Assembly: GCA_031397815.1 (NCBI GenBank)
Contig: JANNMJ010000199.1
Span: 1 to 13,072 of the forward strand
Direction: 5' to 3'
Source of the DNA: JANNMJ01 sp031397815
GTDB lineage: Bacteria > Bacteroidota > Bacteroidia > Cytophagales > Hymenobacteraceae
Length of the DNA stretch: 13,072 nucleotides
In this document: positions 12,723 through 13,072 of the stretch, one piece after another
How positions within the stretch are numbered: the first letter of the stretch is position 1
How the letters are laid out: each line of letters starts with the position of its first letter
Program-made: the position numbers and the translations under genes
The notes under the pieces: model-generated
Database searches by the model: none
What the model was told of the DNA's origin: nothing
What the model saw: the letters and a program-made list of their open reading frames with translations, nothing else

Positions 12723-12948
12723 GACGCGGGGCTCTGGCCCTATGGCTTATACACAAGTTTGCAACTGGTTGATTATCATTGTTGCCCAGTGTCTTTTCGG
12801 TTGATTCAGAAGACTATGTTGTTTCTAATATTTGATCGGAAAAAGTGGCTCTAGAGCTTGCAAATGCACTAGCCAAGCGAGCAGAAGAGTGTGCCTTATA
12901 TTCGGCTTTGCACTTGTGTATAAGCCATAGGGCTCTGGCCCCGTGTCG
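12723..12948. repeat. GC-rich palindrome split by the MITE (with target duplication)
   Basis: Removing the element and one duplicate rejoins GACGCGG, GGCTCTGGCC and CCGTGTC. The result is a near-perfect palindrome, GAC-CGGGGC-TCTG-GCCCCG-GTC, with one mismatched pair in each arm. It is the same type as the tandem repeats at 6895-6945. This supports both the target-site call and the reading of these palindromes as older residents than the MITE. Confidence 0.8.
12740..12930. mobile_element. 191-bp MITE with Tn5/IS50-like terminal inverted repeats
   Basis: The ends CTATGGCTTATACACAAGT (12740-12758) and its exact reverse complement (12912-12930) are perfect 19-bp terminal inverted repeats. By established knowledge the Tn5/IS50 outside end is CTGACTCTTATACACAAGT: 15 of 19 bases match, and the inner 13 are identical. 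The element is flanked by the direct duplication GGCTCTGGCC (12730-12739 and 12931-12940). The 153-base interior is AT-richer than the surroundings and has no transposase or other credible gene, so it would need an IS4-family transposase supplied in trans. Similarity continues a few bases inward (TTTGCAA versus GCAAA). Confidence 0.85.
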
Positions 12949-12955
12949 ACTATTT

Positions 12956-13031
12956 GCGGGTCTCTTGACCCGCCAGCCCAATCGGCGCATTCCTATCTGT
13001 GACGCGTGGCCAGCTCTGTCCCAGAGATGGC
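12956..13031. repeat. Two further hairpins in the gene-free right end
   Basis: GCGGGTC (12956-12962) pairs with GACCCGC (12967-12973) around TCTT, another variant of the TCTG/TGGA-loop palindromes. GCCA-g-CTCTG (13009-13018) pairs with CAGAG-a-TGGC (13022-13031) around TCC. No gene is seen from 12595 to the window end; the open frame across 12845-13036 runs through the MITE and these hairpins and is not credible. Confidence 0.6.
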
Positions 13032-13072
13032 GTTGATTCGCCGTTTGACGTCCTCTTGCTATCGTTTTGACG

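Noticed and set aside
12845..13036. Open frame of 63 codons at the right end
   Set aside because: It crosses the right end of the MITE, the target duplication and a hairpin, and shows no protein-like pattern.

Overview
The window looks like a GC-rich Bacteroidota chromosome, probably Cytophagales and Hymenobacter-like. Three encoded proteins end in type IX secretion (T9SS) sorting domains, ribosome binding sites are weak or absent, and a TAnnTTTG-type promoter element occurs. The gaps are full of GC-rich palindromic repeats. The genus is an inference; there is no rRNA or marker gene to settle it.

Layout. (1) 1-509: the 3' end of a T9SS-secreted protein and its strong terminator. (2) About 535-4027: an accessory block entirely on the minus strand. 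It holds a truncated helix-turn-helix (HTH) gene copy, a HIT-hydrolase remnant, an intact RNA 2'-phosphotransferase (kptA), a doubtful small ORF, the full-length HTH paralogue, an HNH endonuclease and a GYF_2-domain membrane protein. The kptA segment lies between two 94%-identical direct repeats formed by the HTH gene copies. (3) 4028-5109: a regulatory-looking gap, a conserved Bacteroidota protein of unknown function and a very good terminator. (4) 5412-6863: a Rieske 2Fe-2S lipoprotein followed by a secreted Reeler-like protein with a CxxCH motif and a T9SS tail. (5) 7022-11107: a Gfo/Idh/MocA oxidoreductase, a MoeB/ThiF-rhodanese fusion and a MOT1-type molybdate transporter. The last two are consistent with molybdenum-cofactor supply. 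(6) 11168-12594: a divergent pair, a small Cys/His-rich secreted protein and another T9SS protein, sharing an intergenic inverted repeat. (7) 12595-13072: no gene; only palindromes and a small non-autonomous transposon.

The strongest new-looking signals are in non-coding DNA. A 191-bp miniature element (12740-12930) has perfect 19-bp terminal inverted repeats that match the Tn5/IS50 outside end at 15 of 19 positions. It is flanked by a 10-bp target duplication and sits in the apex of a palindromic repeat that can be reconstructed exactly. A modular double-hairpin repeat family (8175-8320 twice in inverted orientation, 12641-12694 once) keeps its stems while hairpin tips change sequence but stay self-complementary. 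A third palindromic element (9712-9832) shows a compensatory base exchange between its arms. In coding DNA the most interesting region is the kptA segment with its HIT remnant and flanking duplicated HTH gene.
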